Positions 45,964-55,672 are shown, counted from the stretch's first letter. The stretch: 64,000 nucleotides of DNA from Candidatus Delongbacteria bacterium (GCA_020634015.1 JACKCN010000002.1:603177-667176), one strand, 5' to 3'. Numbers and translations are program-made. Notes: a model not told the origin generated them from the sequence alone.

Positions 45964-46875
45964 ATGCTCAGAATCCAGAACCTGGTGAAGGTCTATCCAG
46001 GACCCGTTACCGCCCTCTCCGGCATCGACCTGGATCTCCCCCGGGGGCTCTTCGGCCTGCTGGGGCCCAACGGTTCGGGCAAGACCACCCTGATGAGCAT
46101 CCTGGCCGGTCTGCTGGCCCCCACCGATGGCCGGATTTTCTGGCAAGGACAGGATGTGACCCAGCATCCCGAGCGGCTCTGGCCCCTGCTGGGTTATCTG
46201 CCCCAGGACTTTGGCTTCTACCCCGAACTCAGTGGCCGGGCCATGCTGGCTTACCTCTTGCGGCTCAAGGGCGTGTCCGCTCCAGGCGGATTGAACCGCC
46301 TCTGTGATGCACTGCTCGAGCGGGTCAACCTTTCCGCGGCCGCGCATCGACGGGTGGGTGACTGGTCAGGCGGGATGCGCCAGCGGCTGGGAATCGCCCA
46401 GGCCATCGCGGGCGAACCGGATCTGCTGGTCGTCGATGAACCCACCGTGGGTCTGGATCCCGAGGAGCGCCTGCGTTTCCAGCGCCTGCTGGCGGAACTG
46501 GCCAACGAGCGGGTCGTGTTGCTCTCGACACATCTGGTGGAGGATGTGGCCCATCTTTGTCCGCGCGTTGCCGTGATCCGCGCGGGTCGGCTGTTGGCCA
46601 ACACCACTCCCCAGGAAGCCTGCCGGGCCCTGGACGGTCTTGTTCACACCGGATTTGTGGATGAAGAACGCCTGGAGCAGTTGACCCGAACGTCCCGGGT
46701 GACCCAGACCAGGCTGCAGGAAGGTCGCATCCAGGTGCGCCTGTATTGCCCTGAGGGAACTGGGCCCCAGGGGTTCAGGCCCGTGGATGCCACTCTCGAA
46801 GACGCCTATCTGGTAATGACCCGTTCCACATCCAACCAGATCTCACGTCCCACCCGCAGCACGGAACAAGCATGA
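45964..46875 (+). CDS. ABC transporter ATP-binding protein
   Basis: This 303-residue ATPase has Walker A LLGPNGSGKTTLM, signature WSGGMRQRLGIAQA, Walker B LLVVDEPTVGLDPEE and H-loop LLSTHLVED. Its stop overlaps the downstream permease/M1 fusion by 4 bp, so it energises that membrane protein. Start at ATG 45964 after ACGAGG; a longer open frame upstream is unsupported. Confidence 0.92.
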   Translation: MLRIQNLVKVYPGPVTALSGIDLDLPRGLFGLLGPNGSGKTTLMSILAGLLAPTDGRIFWQGQDVTQHPERLWPLLGYLPQDFGFYPELSGRAMLAYLLRLKGVSAPGGLNRLCDALLERVNLSAAAHRRVGDWSGGMRQRLGIAQAIAGEPDLLVVDEPTVGLDPEERLRFQRLLAELANERVVLLSTHLVEDVAHLCPRVAVIRAGRLLANTTPQEACRALDGLVHTGFVDEERLEQLTRTSRVTQTRLQEGRIQVRLYCPEGTGPQGFRPVDATLEDAYLVMTRSTSNQISRPTRSTEQA

Positions 46876-49800
46876 GCCGTCGAGTGCTGGCGGTGGTCAT
46901 GCAGGTGTCACGGCTCCAGCTGCGCAGCCCCCTGCTCTGGGGTCTGCTCGGGCTCTGCCTGCTGGCGGTGGTCTTCGTCAACCCGGCCGCCATGGTGCCC
47001 ACTGGCAAGCTGGGAGTCGCTGGACTGCGCCCCACGGGAAACTCGGTCTACGCCCTGGCCCAGACCTTTTCGCTCAGTGGCATGCTGTTCTACACCTTCC
47101 TGGTCTCCTTGATCGCGGGCCGTGCCGCGCTCCGGGACAGCGAGGTGGGCATCGAGCCACTGCTGCACAGCACTCCGCTGCGACCCGGGGAATACCTGCT
47201 TGGCACACTCGCGGGTGTGCTGCTCGTGCTGGGCGGAGTGTTGCTGTTGCACGTGCTGGCGGCGATGGCCTGGATGCAGTTCGGTGCGCTGCTGGGCAGC
47301 ACCAATGCGCTGGGACCTTTCCAGGCCGGAAACTACCTGCTGGCGGCTCTGTGTTTCACCGCGCCCGGTCTGCTGCTCTGCGCCTGTCTCTCCTTTGCCA
47401 TCGGCGTGCACGCGCGCAACTCACTGGCGCTGTTTCCCCTGCCGGTCGCCTTGATTTTCCTGTCCATGGCCGGCTTGCTGCCCGCTTCCTCGGAGGGGGG
47501 AGCCTGGCTCTCGCGGATCTTTGCGGCCTTCGACATCTACGGCACACGCTGGCTGAAGCAGACCTTCTTTGCCAGCGACCGGGGGCTGGCCTTCTACAAC
47601 ACGGCCGATCTGGAGCTGGATCGGGCCTTCCTGCTGAATCGCGGCACAATCGTGTGCGTGTCACTGCTGGCCATGCTGTGCGCCCTGTACAGCCTGCGCG
47701 CCCGCCTGAAAGGTGCTGGCTCCAGCGTTCGAACTGCGGCTGGGAGCGACGCGGATGCACAGACCGGTCCATCTCTCGTTCCCCTTGCCAGGCTGGGCAT
47801 GGAAACCCGGCCTCCTGGCGTGTGTGGCTCGCTCCTGTCGGTGGCCCGGATCGAATTTCTGCGTCTTGTGCGTCATCCGGGGATCTGGCTCTTCCTGTTG
47901 CTGGCGGTCCTGCTGGTCGGCGAGCACGCGTCCACCGTGCAGGGAGTGTTCGGGTCCCGCGTGATCCACCGCGCGGGCAGTCTGGCCGTCGGACTGCTGG
48001 GCACTGTGGCGATCCTGGGCTGCCTGCTGCTGCTGTTCGTGGTGGTGGACAGTCTGGATCGCCCGCAGCGTACGGGGTTGTTTCCGTTGCAACCCACGGC
48101 TCCATCGTCCAGGGTGGCGCAGTTGCTGGGCAGTCAGCTGGCAGGCGCCGGAATTCTGTTGCTGCTGCTGCTGGCAATGACAGTCGCCGGGGTATGTGTT
48201 CTGCTGTCCCGGGCCGATGCGGCGATAGAGGTCGGACCCTTCGTCTGGGTCTGGTCAGGTGTGCTGGTCCCCACCTTCGCGTTCTGGATCGCTTTCATTG
48301 CACTGGCTCACACCCTTGTGCGCAGCAAGGCAGCCACCCTGCTGGTGGCTCTGCTGCTTCTGGCGACAACCTTCGTGCTTGCATTGATGCAACGCCTGGA
48401 CTGGTTGGGCAACTGGCTGCTGCTGGGCAGTCTGCGCTGGAGTGATCCCGGCTTTCTCGAGCTGCATGGCCGCGCATTGTTGCTCAACAGAATCTGGATC
48501 CTCAGTCTGGCCTTTGCCCTGCAGGCGATTGCGCTGCGAGTCGTGTCCCGCCGCAGGCCGGACCGGCTTGGCAGTCCCTTGCGCTCAGCCCCGGGCAGGG
48601 CCTGGCGACTGTTGCCGCTCTGCCTGCCGCCGCTGTTGGCTGGATCCTGGCTCTTCCTCGAGTTGCGGGCGGGCTTCCAGCATGCATCGGTGGACGAGGC
48701 CTGGGCACGCTACGACACCCGCAATCACGTGCGCTGGAGCAAGGAGGCGCCACCTGGAATCACCCATCTGGATCTGGCACTCGATCTGTATCCCGACCTG
48801 CATCGGATGCGCGTGCGCGGTGAGGTCACACTTGTATCCACAGGCCAGGACAGTCTCTGGTATCTGCCCTTCACGGTGGGGCTGGCCTTTGATTCCCTCG
48901 AGTTCACAGTCAATGACCAGGCGGCGCGGGCTGAAGATCGAAACGGACTGCGTCTGATCAGGCTCAAGCAGGCACTGGCTCCCGGTGACAGCCTGCGCGC
49001 AGGTTTTCGATTCGTGACCTCTGTGCCTGCCGGGATCACGCGCAATGGGGGAGCCGTCTCGAGTTTCATTCTGCCCTCTGCCGTGATGCTGGGAAACGGC
49101 GGGCCGGAATTCCTGCCGGTGCCCGGCTTCATGCCTGACCGGGCACCGGAGTACGTTGAAGGCAGTGAGCTGGAAGATCTGCCGCCCGGTTACTGGAACG
49201 CGGAGCTGCCACCACTGGCTGGCCCGAGCAGACCGTTCACCACCCGTCTTGAACTCAGTCTGCCCGAGGGGCTGCAGGTCTGCGCCACCGGTCAGCCCAC
49301 GACACGCTGGTCGGAGCAGGGGCGCAGCCATTCGATCTGGGAAAGTCGGGCCCCAGTGCGTGCTCTCTGTGTCGTGGCGGGCGTCTGGGAAACACACGAG
49401 GGTGACGGTGTCACGCTGTACCACAACCGCGAGCACGCGCGCAACGTGGAGGGCATGCTGCGCACGCTGGAGTCGGGCCGGGAGCTGTATTCGGAATGGT
49501 TTGGCGAACTGCCCTGGCCCGATGTCCGGCTCTGCGAGTATCCCGATCATGTCAGCCGCGCCCAGGGTTTTCCCGGGCTGATCGCCTTCAGCGAAGGCAT
49601 GGGCTTTCATGCTGTGGCTGATTCGGCCGGTATCTTCCCGGCTGCCGTGGTGGCCCACGAATTGGCGCACCAGTGGTGGGGCAACCTGCTGATGCCCGGA
49701 CGTGGTCCCGGGGCCGATGTGCTCATAGAGGGCATGGCCAACTACTGCACGCTGCTGGCGCTGGAGCACGAGCTGGGGGACGCGGCCCGCGTGCGTTACG

Positions 49801-50387
49801 CTCTCGAACTGGAAACGCGCTACGCCCGGGATCGTCGGCGCGACCTGGAACGCCCGCTGGTGGACTCCACGCTGGGGCCCCGGGCCAGTGAGCTGACCGT
49901 GGTGTACGACAAGGGAGCCTGGGCCTTCTGGATGCTGCAACAGGAACTGGGCCGCGACCACATGCGCGCGGGTTTGCGAGCATTCATCGACAGCTTCAGG
50001 GACTCCCCGGACCACCCGGTGCTTCAGGACCTGTTTGCCGTGCTGGTGGCGGATGCCCCCGATCCGGAGCGTTTGCGCGAGCGCTGGCGCGTCTGGTTCG
50101 AACGGGTCGAACTGCCCGAGTTCCAGCTGGAGGCAGTCCGTCTCGACCAGGATGGAGCGGACTGGTTGCTGCAGGCTGTCGTGCGCAATCTGGGCAGCGG
50201 GTCCCCGACCGTCGACCTGGCGATGGAGGGCGATGGGCAGGAGCAGCGCCTGCGGCTGGAACTGGCCGAAGGTGATTCTTGCACGGTGCGAACGCGGTTG
50301 CCCTTCCAGCCCACCCGACTTGTGTTGGATCCCGATGCACATGTGCTGCAGCTCAATCGGGAGCGGGCCCAACACACGCTGCTCTGA
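46872..50387 (+). CDS. ABC-2 type permease fused to M1-family aminopeptidase
   Basis: This 1171-residue protein has an N-terminal half with about a dozen hydrophobic segments in two blocks (~1-280 and ~315-600), typical of ABC-2 permeases. From ~620 the protein is a soluble M1 aminopeptidase-like domain: zinc motif HELAHQWWG at 929-937 and third ligand E953 in LIEGMANY, one residue longer spacing (HExxH-X19-E) than classic M1 enzymes but typical of this fused subfamily. The peptidase is expected in the periplasm. With the coupled ATPase it would form a transporter-peptidase machine; substrate unknown. A Tyr expected in M1 catalysis may be YDKGA near residue 1015. Confidence 0.9.
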   Translation: MSRRVLAVVMQVSRLQLRSPLLWGLLGLCLLAVVFVNPAAMVPTGKLGVAGLRPTGNSVYALAQTFSLSGMLFYTFLVSLIAGRAALRDSEVGIEPLLHSTPLRPGEYLLGTLAGVLLVLGGVLLLHVLAAMAWMQFGALLGSTNALGPFQAGNYLLAALCFTAPGLLLCACLSFAIGVHARNSLALFPLPVALIFLSMAGLLPASSEGGAWLSRIFAAFDIYGTRWLKQTFFASDRGLAFYNTADLELDRAFLLNRGTIVCVSLLAMLCALYSLRARLKGAGSSVRTAAGSDADAQTGPSLVPLARLGMETRPPGVCGSLLSVARIEFLRLVRHPGIWLFLLLAVLLVGEHASTVQGVFGSRVIHRAGSLAVGLLGTVAILGCLLLLFVVVDSLDRPQRTGLFPLQPTAPSSRVAQLLGSQLAGAGILLLLLLAMTVAGVCVLLSRADAAIEVGPFVWVWSGVLVPTFAFWIAFIALAHTLVRSKAATLLVALLLLATTFVLALMQRLDWLGNWLLLGSLRWSDPGFLELHGRALLLNRIWILSLAFALQAIALRVVSRRRPDRLGSPLRSAPGRAWRLLPLCLPPLLAGSWLFLELRAGFQHASVDEAWARYDTRNHVRWSKEAPPGITHLDLALDLYPDLHRMRVRGEVTLVSTGQDSLWYLPFTVGLAFDSLEFTVNDQAARAEDRNGLRLIRLKQALAPGDSLRAGFRFVTSVPAGITRNGGAVSSFILPSAVMLGNGGPEFLPVPGFMPDRAPEYVEGSELEDLPPGYWNAELPPLAGPSRPFTTRLELSLPEGLQVCATGQPTTRWSEQGRSHSIWESRAPVRALCVVAGVWETHEGDGVTLYHNREHARNVEGMLRTLESGRELYSEWFGELPWPDVRLCEYPDHVSRAQGFPGLIAFSEGMGFHAVADSAGIFPAAVVAHELAHQWWGNLLMPGRGPGADVLIEGMANYCTLLALEHELGDAARVRYALELETRYARDRRRDLERPLVDSTLGPRASELTVVYDKGAWAFWMLQQELGRDHMRAGLRAFIDSFRDSPDHPVLQDLFAVLVADAPDPERLRERWRVWFERVELPEFQLEAVRLDQDGADWLLQAVVRNLGSGSPTVDLAMEGDGQEQRLRLELAEGDSCTVRTRLPFQPTRLVLDPDAHVLQLNRERAQHTLL

Positions 50388-50558
50388 TCCGGGCAAGGCA
50401 CCCAGATCCGGAGTCCGGCTTTCCGTACCGGACCTGCTGCGCACTGTTCGGCCGTGTGGAAGTTTGTTACCGTGAGGGGCGACCGATTCCCGGAATGTGC
50501 GGACCGTCCGGGCAATCCGTGGACGTCGTCCAGCCATGACGCAAGCAAGGGAGAGCCC

Positions 50559-51074
50559 ATGGCCCGAATCCGCAGCAAGAGCCTTAGTGTGATCGGCTGG
50601 CGCGAATGGCTGGCCCTGCCGGATCTGGGGGTGGGGGCGATCAAGGCCAAGGTGGACACGGGAGCCCGTTCGTCCTCACTGCATGCCTTCGACCTGCAGG
50701 TCTTCGAGCGGGAAGGTGCGTCCTGGGTGCGCTTTGAAATCCACCCCGCCCAGCGCAGCAAGGACCGTGCGATTGAAGTGGAAGTCCCGGTCCTCGAGTT
50801 CCGTCGCGTGCGCAGTTCCAGCGGCAAGGCCGAGCGGAGGCCCGTGATCAAGACCACGGTCGAACTGCTGGGCTTGCGCTGGCCCATCGAGCTGACCCTG
50901 GCCAGCCGCGACAAGATGGGGTTCCGCATGCTGCTGGGACGTGAGGCGATCCGCGGACACCTGCTGGTGGATGCGGGCCGCTCCTTCCTGTGTGGCGGAA
51001 CCAATGGCAGACGTGGAAAACGTACCGCTCCGGACACGGCCAGCGGACACCCGGAACCCGGCAAGGAGATCTGA
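50559..51074 (+). CDS. RimB-like ATP-dependent zinc/aspartic protease-fold protein
   Basis: This 171-residue protein of the PF05618 family has the retroviral-aspartic-protease-like fold: KVDTGARSSSLHA (D~32) and MLLGREAIRGHLLVDAGRSFL. Members are encoded with RimK glutamate ligases and are thought to trim or regulate the glutamate tails RimK adds. Start ATG 50559 after AAGGGAGAG. Its stop shares one base with the RimK start (TGATG). Confidence 0.88.
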   Translation: MARIRSKSLSVIGWREWLALPDLGVGAIKAKVDTGARSSSLHAFDLQVFEREGASWVRFEIHPAQRSKDRAIEVEVPVLEFRRVRSSSGKAERRPVIKTTVELLGLRWPIELTLASRDKMGFRMLLGREAIRGHLLVDAGRSFLCGGTNGRRGKRTAPDTASGHPEPGKEI

Positions 51075-52318
51075 TGAAACTGGGCATACTGTCCTGCAGC
51101 CCGGGGTGTTACAGCACCCGTCGCCTGCGGGAAGCGGCCATCCAGCGCGGACACGAAGCCCGCGTGCTGGACACGCTGAAATTCGCCATCGAGCTGCAGC
51201 AGGGCGAACCCGACCTGTTCTATCGCCAGAAACACCTTGCCCACTATGACGCGGTGCTGCCGCGCATCGGGGCCTCCATCACCTATTTCGGGACCGCCGT
51301 GGTGCGCCAGTTCGAGCAGATGGACGTCTACTGCGCCAATACCTCGGCCAGCATCGCCACCTCGCGGGACAAGCTGCGCAGCCTGCAGATCCTCAGTCGG
51401 CACCGCATCGGCATTCCACGTACCACCTTCGTGCGCGACAAGAAGGATGTGCTGCCGGCCATCGAGCGGGTGGGCGGCGCGCCCGTGATCATCAAGCTGC
51501 TGGAAGGCACCCAGGGCATTGGCGTGCTGCTGGCCGAGTCGGTCAAGTCGGCCGAGGCGATCATCGAACTGCTCCAGAGCCAGCGCCAGAACGTGCTGAT
51601 CCAGAAGTTCGTCGCGGAAAGCAAGGGCCGCGATGTGCGTGCCTTCGTGGTGGGCGACCGGGTGGTCGCGGCCATGCGGAGGGTGGCCCAGGGTCAGGAA
51701 TTCCGCAGCAACGTGCACCGGGGCGGCCTCACCGAGAAGGTCGAACTGAATGAGGTCTACCGTGAGACGGCCGTGCGCGCGGCCCAGATCATGGGACTGC
51801 GGGTGGCCGGAGTGGACCTGCTGGAGAGCCTGGATGGCCCGCAGGTGATGGAAGTGAATTCCTCGCCGGGTCTGGAAGGCATCGAGCGCTGCACCCAGCT
51901 GGATGTGGCCGGCGCGGTGGTGGACTACATCGCGGCCCAGGTGGATTTTCCCGAGATTGATCTGCGCCAGCGGCTGACGGTCAGCCGCGGTTTCGGCGTG
52001 GCCGAGATCCACATTCCCGAAGGATCGGAATATGTGGGCCAGCCCATCGGCGAATCGGGGCTGCGCGACAAGGATGTGTCGGTGCTGACTCTCTATCGTG
52101 GCACCCACGTGATTCCCAGTCCGCGCATGCAGCGCGTGCTGGAGGCCGGCGACCGGCTGCTCTGTTTCGGCAAGCTGGAACTGATGCGCGACCTGATTCC
52201 GGCGCGCACACGGCGCAAGCGCGCACAGCAGGTTCGCCAACTGCCCGATCTGCCCGTGGCCGACGAAGTCCACCGCGAACCGGACAGCCCGGCCGATGCG
52301 ACACGGGCGAGGAGCTGA
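51074..52318 (+). CDS. rimK: RimK-like alpha-L-glutamate ligase fused to a TrkA-C domain
   Basis: This 414-residue protein has residues 1-295 following RimK: N-terminal LGILSCSPGCYSTRRL, RIGASITYFG, ATP-grasp blocks VIIKLLEGTQGIGV, RDVRAFVVGDRVVAAM and metal-binding VMEVNSSPG. RimK ligases add glutamates to protein C-termini such as ribosomal S6. Residues ~300-375 (VAEIHIPEGSEYVGQPIGESGLRDKDV..GDRLLCFGK) form a TrkA-C/RCK-C ligand-binding domain normally found on potassium channels, suggesting regulation by a small ligand. It lies between RimB-like and AstE-like genes in a tight operon. Confidence 0.9.
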   Translation: MKLGILSCSPGCYSTRRLREAAIQRGHEARVLDTLKFAIELQQGEPDLFYRQKHLAHYDAVLPRIGASITYFGTAVVRQFEQMDVYCANTSASIATSRDKLRSLQILSRHRIGIPRTTFVRDKKDVLPAIERVGGAPVIIKLLEGTQGIGVLLAESVKSAEAIIELLQSQRQNVLIQKFVAESKGRDVRAFVVGDRVVAAMRRVAQGQEFRSNVHRGGLTEKVELNEVYRETAVRAAQIMGLRVAGVDLLESLDGPQVMEVNSSPGLEGIERCTQLDVAGAVVDYIAAQVDFPEIDLRQRLTVSRGFGVAEIHIPEGSEYVGQPIGESGLRDKDVSVLTLYRGTHVIPSPRMQRVLEAGDRLLCFGKLELMRDLIPARTRRKRAQQVRQLPDLPVADEVHREPDSPADATRARS

Positions 52319-52320
52319 GC

Positions 52321-53418
52321 ATGGAATCTCGCGAGCGCCGACCGATTGACGACTGGCTGGGCGAGCCCATTGCGGCGGGCGAGACCCATGATGTGATGCT
52401 TCCCGTGAGCGAAAGCACCAGCGGCGGAGCGGTGAACGTGCCGATCCAGATCCGGCGGGCCCACGAACCCGGACCGGTGGTCTTCATCACGGCGGCGTTG
52501 CACGGCGACGAGATCAACGGCACGGGAGCCGTGCGCCAGCTGATCCGTGACCCGGACTTCCGTCTGACGCGCGGGGCCGTGATTCTGGTGCCCGTGCTGA
52601 ACCTGCTGGCCTTCGAGCGCCACTCGCGCTACCTGCCCGATCGTCGTGACCTGAACCGCTGTTTTCCCGGCAGTGCCGGGGGCAGTCTGGCCAGCCGGAT
52701 GGCGCACACCATCTTCCAGCACATCGTCACACGCAGCGATTTCGGGATAGACCTGCATACCGCGGCCGCGCGCCGCACCAACTATCCCAACGTGCGTGGC
52801 GATCTGGCCGACCCGCGCGTGCGACAACTTGCCGAGTCCTTCGGCAGCGAGTTCATCCTCAACGGCAAGGGGCCGGCCGGTGGTCTGCGCCGGGCCGCCG
52901 TGAAGGCCGGTTGCCCCACGATCATCATGGAGGGGGGCGAAGTCTGCAAGGTCGAGCCGGCGATCGTGGAATCGGCCACCCGTGGCATCCGCAATGTGTT
53001 GCGCAGCCTGGGAATGCTCGCAGGAGCCATTCAGCGCCCCGCCTATCAGGTGATCATCGAGAAGTCGATCTGGATTCGCGCCGAGAAGGGCGGCTTCATG
53101 ACCTTTCACATCAAACCCGGCGACATCGTGGAGCAGGGGCAGGCCCTGGCGACCAATACCACCCTGCTGGGGGAGCAGCGCAGCGTGTTGCACGCCCCCT
53201 TCAACGGCGTGGTGATCGGCATGACCAGCCTGCCCGCGATCAGCCCCGGTGAACCGCTCTGCAATCTGGGCAAACTGCCCGCGGGCTGCGATCCCGCCGA
53301 ACTGCGCCGCCTGCGCCACGAAGAGCACGGCCTGGGCCAGCGCCTGAGCGAGCAGCTCGCTTCCAATGTGCTGGTGGTCGGCCCCGGCCGGGCACCCGGC
53401 GCATCCCACTCCGACTGA
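52321..53418 (+). CDS. Succinylglutamate desuccinylase/aspartoacylase-family deacylase
   Basis: This 365-residue zinc hydrolase has ligands H61 and E64 in HGDEING and H146 in DLHTAA, plus the substrate-region RRDLNRCFPG. The C-terminal ~95 residues form a beta domain (IIEKSIWIRAEKGGFMTFHIKPGD). The family removes acyl or glutamyl groups from amino acids. It begins 2 nt after the RimK gene, so the three-gene set RimB-RimK-AstE probably adds and removes glutamate or related groups. Confidence 0.88.
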   Translation: MESRERRPIDDWLGEPIAAGETHDVMLPVSESTSGGAVNVPIQIRRAHEPGPVVFITAALHGDEINGTGAVRQLIRDPDFRLTRGAVILVPVLNLLAFERHSRYLPDRRDLNRCFPGSAGGSLASRMAHTIFQHIVTRSDFGIDLHTAAARRTNYPNVRGDLADPRVRQLAESFGSEFILNGKGPAGGLRRAAVKAGCPTIIMEGGEVCKVEPAIVESATRGIRNVLRSLGMLAGAIQRPAYQVIIEKSIWIRAEKGGFMTFHIKPGDIVEQGQALATNTTLLGEQRSVLHAPFNGVVIGMTSLPAISPGEPLCNLGKLPAGCDPAELRRLRHEEHGLGQRLSEQLASNVLVVGPGRAPGASHSD

Positions 53419-53457
53419 CGCCACTCCCGGGGCCACGTCAGCAGCCGGAATCTCCAG

Positions 53458-53487
53458 AAAAAGCGCGAGCGGGGCATGCCCCGCTCG
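53458..53487 (-). terminator. Rho-independent terminator of the 18-heme cytochrome gene
   Basis: CGAGCGGGGC (53466-53475) pairs with GCCCCGCTCG (53478-53487), loop of two nt. A run of five A at 53458-53462 reads as U on minus. It lies 30 nt after the cytochrome stop; it may also serve the plus-strand operon ending at 53418. Confidence 0.85.
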
Positions 53488-53516
53488 TGCGTGATCCGCT
53501 CATCGTCGGTCGCGCC

Positions 53517-55631
53517 TCAGGGGCGGCGGCGTTCCGGGTCATGGAAGAAGCGATAGCGCCACAGAGCTTCGTCACCATGGCAGGCGGCACAATTGGTGTC
53601 TTCGCTGCGGTGCGCGATCAATCCCGCGCTCTCCAGATGAGGATTGTGGCAACTGAGGCAGCTGATCTCGGCAGGCACGGCCGTGTCCCCCGTTGACTGG
53701 GTCTGAATCAGCTGCACGTCGGGATGGGCCCAGGCGCCCGGCACACGCTGCCCGGCATCCAGATCGGAGTGGCAGGCCAGACAGGCCCGGTTGCTGGTGG
53801 TCCAGGAGGCGTTCTTCCATTCAAGATCGCCCTTGGGCCAGGGGGAGCGGGCCAGGATCTGTCCGGTTTCGCGTACAGCGGCCGCGGGCCTCATCAGGCC
53901 TTCCTGGGCGGCATTGTGCGGAGTATGACAGCCAATGCAGGCGCTTCCACCCGCTGGTGCCACCGCCTTGTGGGCACCGCGTGCCACGGGGGCCTGCTGC
54001 TGATGGCAACCCAGACAGAGACCACCCTCGCGATTGTCCACCCGCAGGAAGCTGCTGCTCTCGTCCCCGTCGCTGCCCGCGTGCCAGGCCAGATCGGAGG
54101 GGCTCCAGCGGTGAGGATCGTGGCAGGACACACAGGCCAGGCGTGCCTCGGCCTGATGGCTGGGCATGCGGGACCCGGGGCGAACGGTACCGGTGGTCAT
54201 GGTCGAGCGGTCGAGGGCCGTGCCGATGGGGTGACTGAACTCACCCACGGAGGTCGGGCCGGGCAAGCCATCGTGAGCCAGACTGGCCGACCCGCTGGCA
54301 CCATGGCAGGAGAGGCAAAGACCCGCATCGGTTCCGGCAGAACCCCGGACGCTGAGCGCGAAGGGCTGGCCACCATGGGTGATATGGCACACCGCGCAGT
54401 CGCTGCTTGCGCCGCGCGGAGCCTGTTCGATCCGGGAACTCTGCAGTGTGCGCGACGCCGCCACGAAGGCCGGTTCCGCGGAACCATGATCACTTTGCAG
54501 CACGGCAGCCTGATCCTGGTGACAGGTGATGCAGAGGTCGGCGGCGGCAGGCCCTGCCTTGCGCTGGAAGGCGACGGCACCCGCATCGCTGGCCACGGGG
54601 CCCCGGTGCGGATCGTGGCAGGTGACACAGCCCACAGCATTGTTCGGCAGGGGCAACTTTCCTTTGGCTCCCTCGGGTGCCTTGACACCCAGCGGATGGC
54701 CCCACTCGTCGGGCAGGTGCTCGGCTGCCAGACCGTCCTGTCGATGACATTCGATGCAGCGCACGTCTTCGCCGGGGGCCAGGTCAGCCATCAGGGCCGT
54801 GCCGCCCCAGAGGTCCGCACCCTTGGCCCCATGCATGGTGTGACAGCCGATGCAGAGATCGCGCGTCTGGCCCTGGGCATCCATCCCGGCGCTCAGGTCG
54901 TGGGCACTGCCACCGAGGGAGGCCTGCTGGTCATGGCAGTTGAGACACAGGCTGGCCATGGGAGCGCGTTCCTGGATGCGGAGATGACCGGGGGCATGGA
55001 ACTGATGACAGCTGAGGCATTCGACGCGTCCGGCGGTCTTCTCGGGAGCTCCGGGGACCGAGCGGCCCGATGCCAGTTCGGCGTGGATCGGATGGCTGGA
55101 GCCGCCACCGGAGTGGTCCTGGTGGCATTCAAGACAAAGCTGCGAACGGTCGATGGAACGACGCATGAAGGGCTCGAAGGCGTACTTGCGGCCCATGCGA
55201 TGGTCGTGCGGCGTGTGACAGGTGCCGCAGTAGATCTCGCTGTTGTTGTCCAGACGCAGGCTCAGGCTGTCGGGGGCATCGTGCCAGACTTGCAGGTGCG
55301 GGTCGTCGGTCAGGTTCCCGAAGAGCGCCCGATCGTCGGCCACGTACCCGTCATGACAACTGAAGCACATGTCCTCGTTGCTGTTGCGCGCCTTGTAGCC
55401 ATCGATGGTGACATCGTTGCGGGCGGGCGGCAGCAGGCCTTCCAGTTTCTGGTAGTCGTCGCCCCAGGTGATGTGGCAGATGACACATTCCTTGGAACGT
55501 TCATCGCGACGCACCACGGCCTGGGCAGGAAGACTGCCGAAAAAGAGGACAATCAGCATCAGGAAGCGTGCCCCGGTGGGGGCGACCCCCGCAAGATCAT
55601 GCAGGGAGGAGTGTTCTTGTGTGGGGCGCAT
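53517..55631 (-). CDS. 18-heme c-type cytochrome
   Basis: This is a 704-residue exported cytochrome (signal region FLMLIVLFFGSLPAQA). Eighteen CxxCH motifs are spread from CVICH near the N-terminus to CAACH near the C-terminus, many followed by H/P-rich linkers (CHDPHR, CHTPHN) like those in doubled-CxxCH-motif (paired) cytochromes. Such proteins store or conduct electrons in the periplasm or out to the cell surface. The gene diverges from the HAO-like octaheme gene across about 80 nt, so shared regulation is likely. The start is the first in-frame ATG; its ribosome-binding site is weak. Confidence 0.93.
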   Translation of the reverse strand: MRPTQEHSSLHDLAGVAPTGARFLMLIVLFFGSLPAQAVVRRDERSKECVICHITWGDDYQKLEGLLPPARNDVTIDGYKARNSNEDMCFSCHDGYVADDRALFGNLTDDPHLQVWHDAPDSLSLRLDNNSEIYCGTCHTPHDHRMGRKYAFEPFMRRSIDRSQLCLECHQDHSGGGSSHPIHAELASGRSVPGAPEKTAGRVECLSCHQFHAPGHLRIQERAPMASLCLNCHDQQASLGGSAHDLSAGMDAQGQTRDLCIGCHTMHGAKGADLWGGTALMADLAPGEDVRCIECHRQDGLAAEHLPDEWGHPLGVKAPEGAKGKLPLPNNAVGCVTCHDPHRGPVASDAGAVAFQRKAGPAAADLCITCHQDQAAVLQSDHGSAEPAFVAASRTLQSSRIEQAPRGASSDCAVCHITHGGQPFALSVRGSAGTDAGLCLSCHGASGSASLAHDGLPGPTSVGEFSHPIGTALDRSTMTTGTVRPGSRMPSHQAEARLACVSCHDPHRWSPSDLAWHAGSDGDESSSFLRVDNREGGLCLGCHQQQAPVARGAHKAVAPAGGSACIGCHTPHNAAQEGLMRPAAAVRETGQILARSPWPKGDLEWKNASWTTSNRACLACHSDLDAGQRVPGAWAHPDVQLIQTQSTGDTAVPAEISCLSCHNPHLESAGLIAHRSEDTNCAACHGDEALWRYRFFHDPERRRP

Positions 55632-55642
55632 GAAGGATCTGG

Positions 55643-55672
55643 TTTTTCCTTATGAAGCAGGGGCTAAGGTTG
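55643..55672 (+). promoter_or_regulatory. Candidate promoter of the HAO-like/NapC-type operon
   Basis: TTTT (55643-55646), spacer of 18 nt, then TAAGGTTG (55665-55672), close to the TTTG/TAnnTTTG pattern. It lies about 40 nt upstream of the octaheme gene, in the short divergent region. Confidence 0.4.

Noticed and set aside
50413..50433. Hairpin GTCCGG/CCGGAC after the permease-aminopeptidase gene as a terminator
   Set aside because: Only six base pairs, a nine-nt loop and no U tract; insufficient to call.
53724..55655. A 643-codon plus-strand open frame opposite the 18-heme cytochrome
   Set aside because: The minus strand has 18 ordered CxxCH motifs and a terminator; the plus frame is a Gly/Val/Thr-rich mirror of it.
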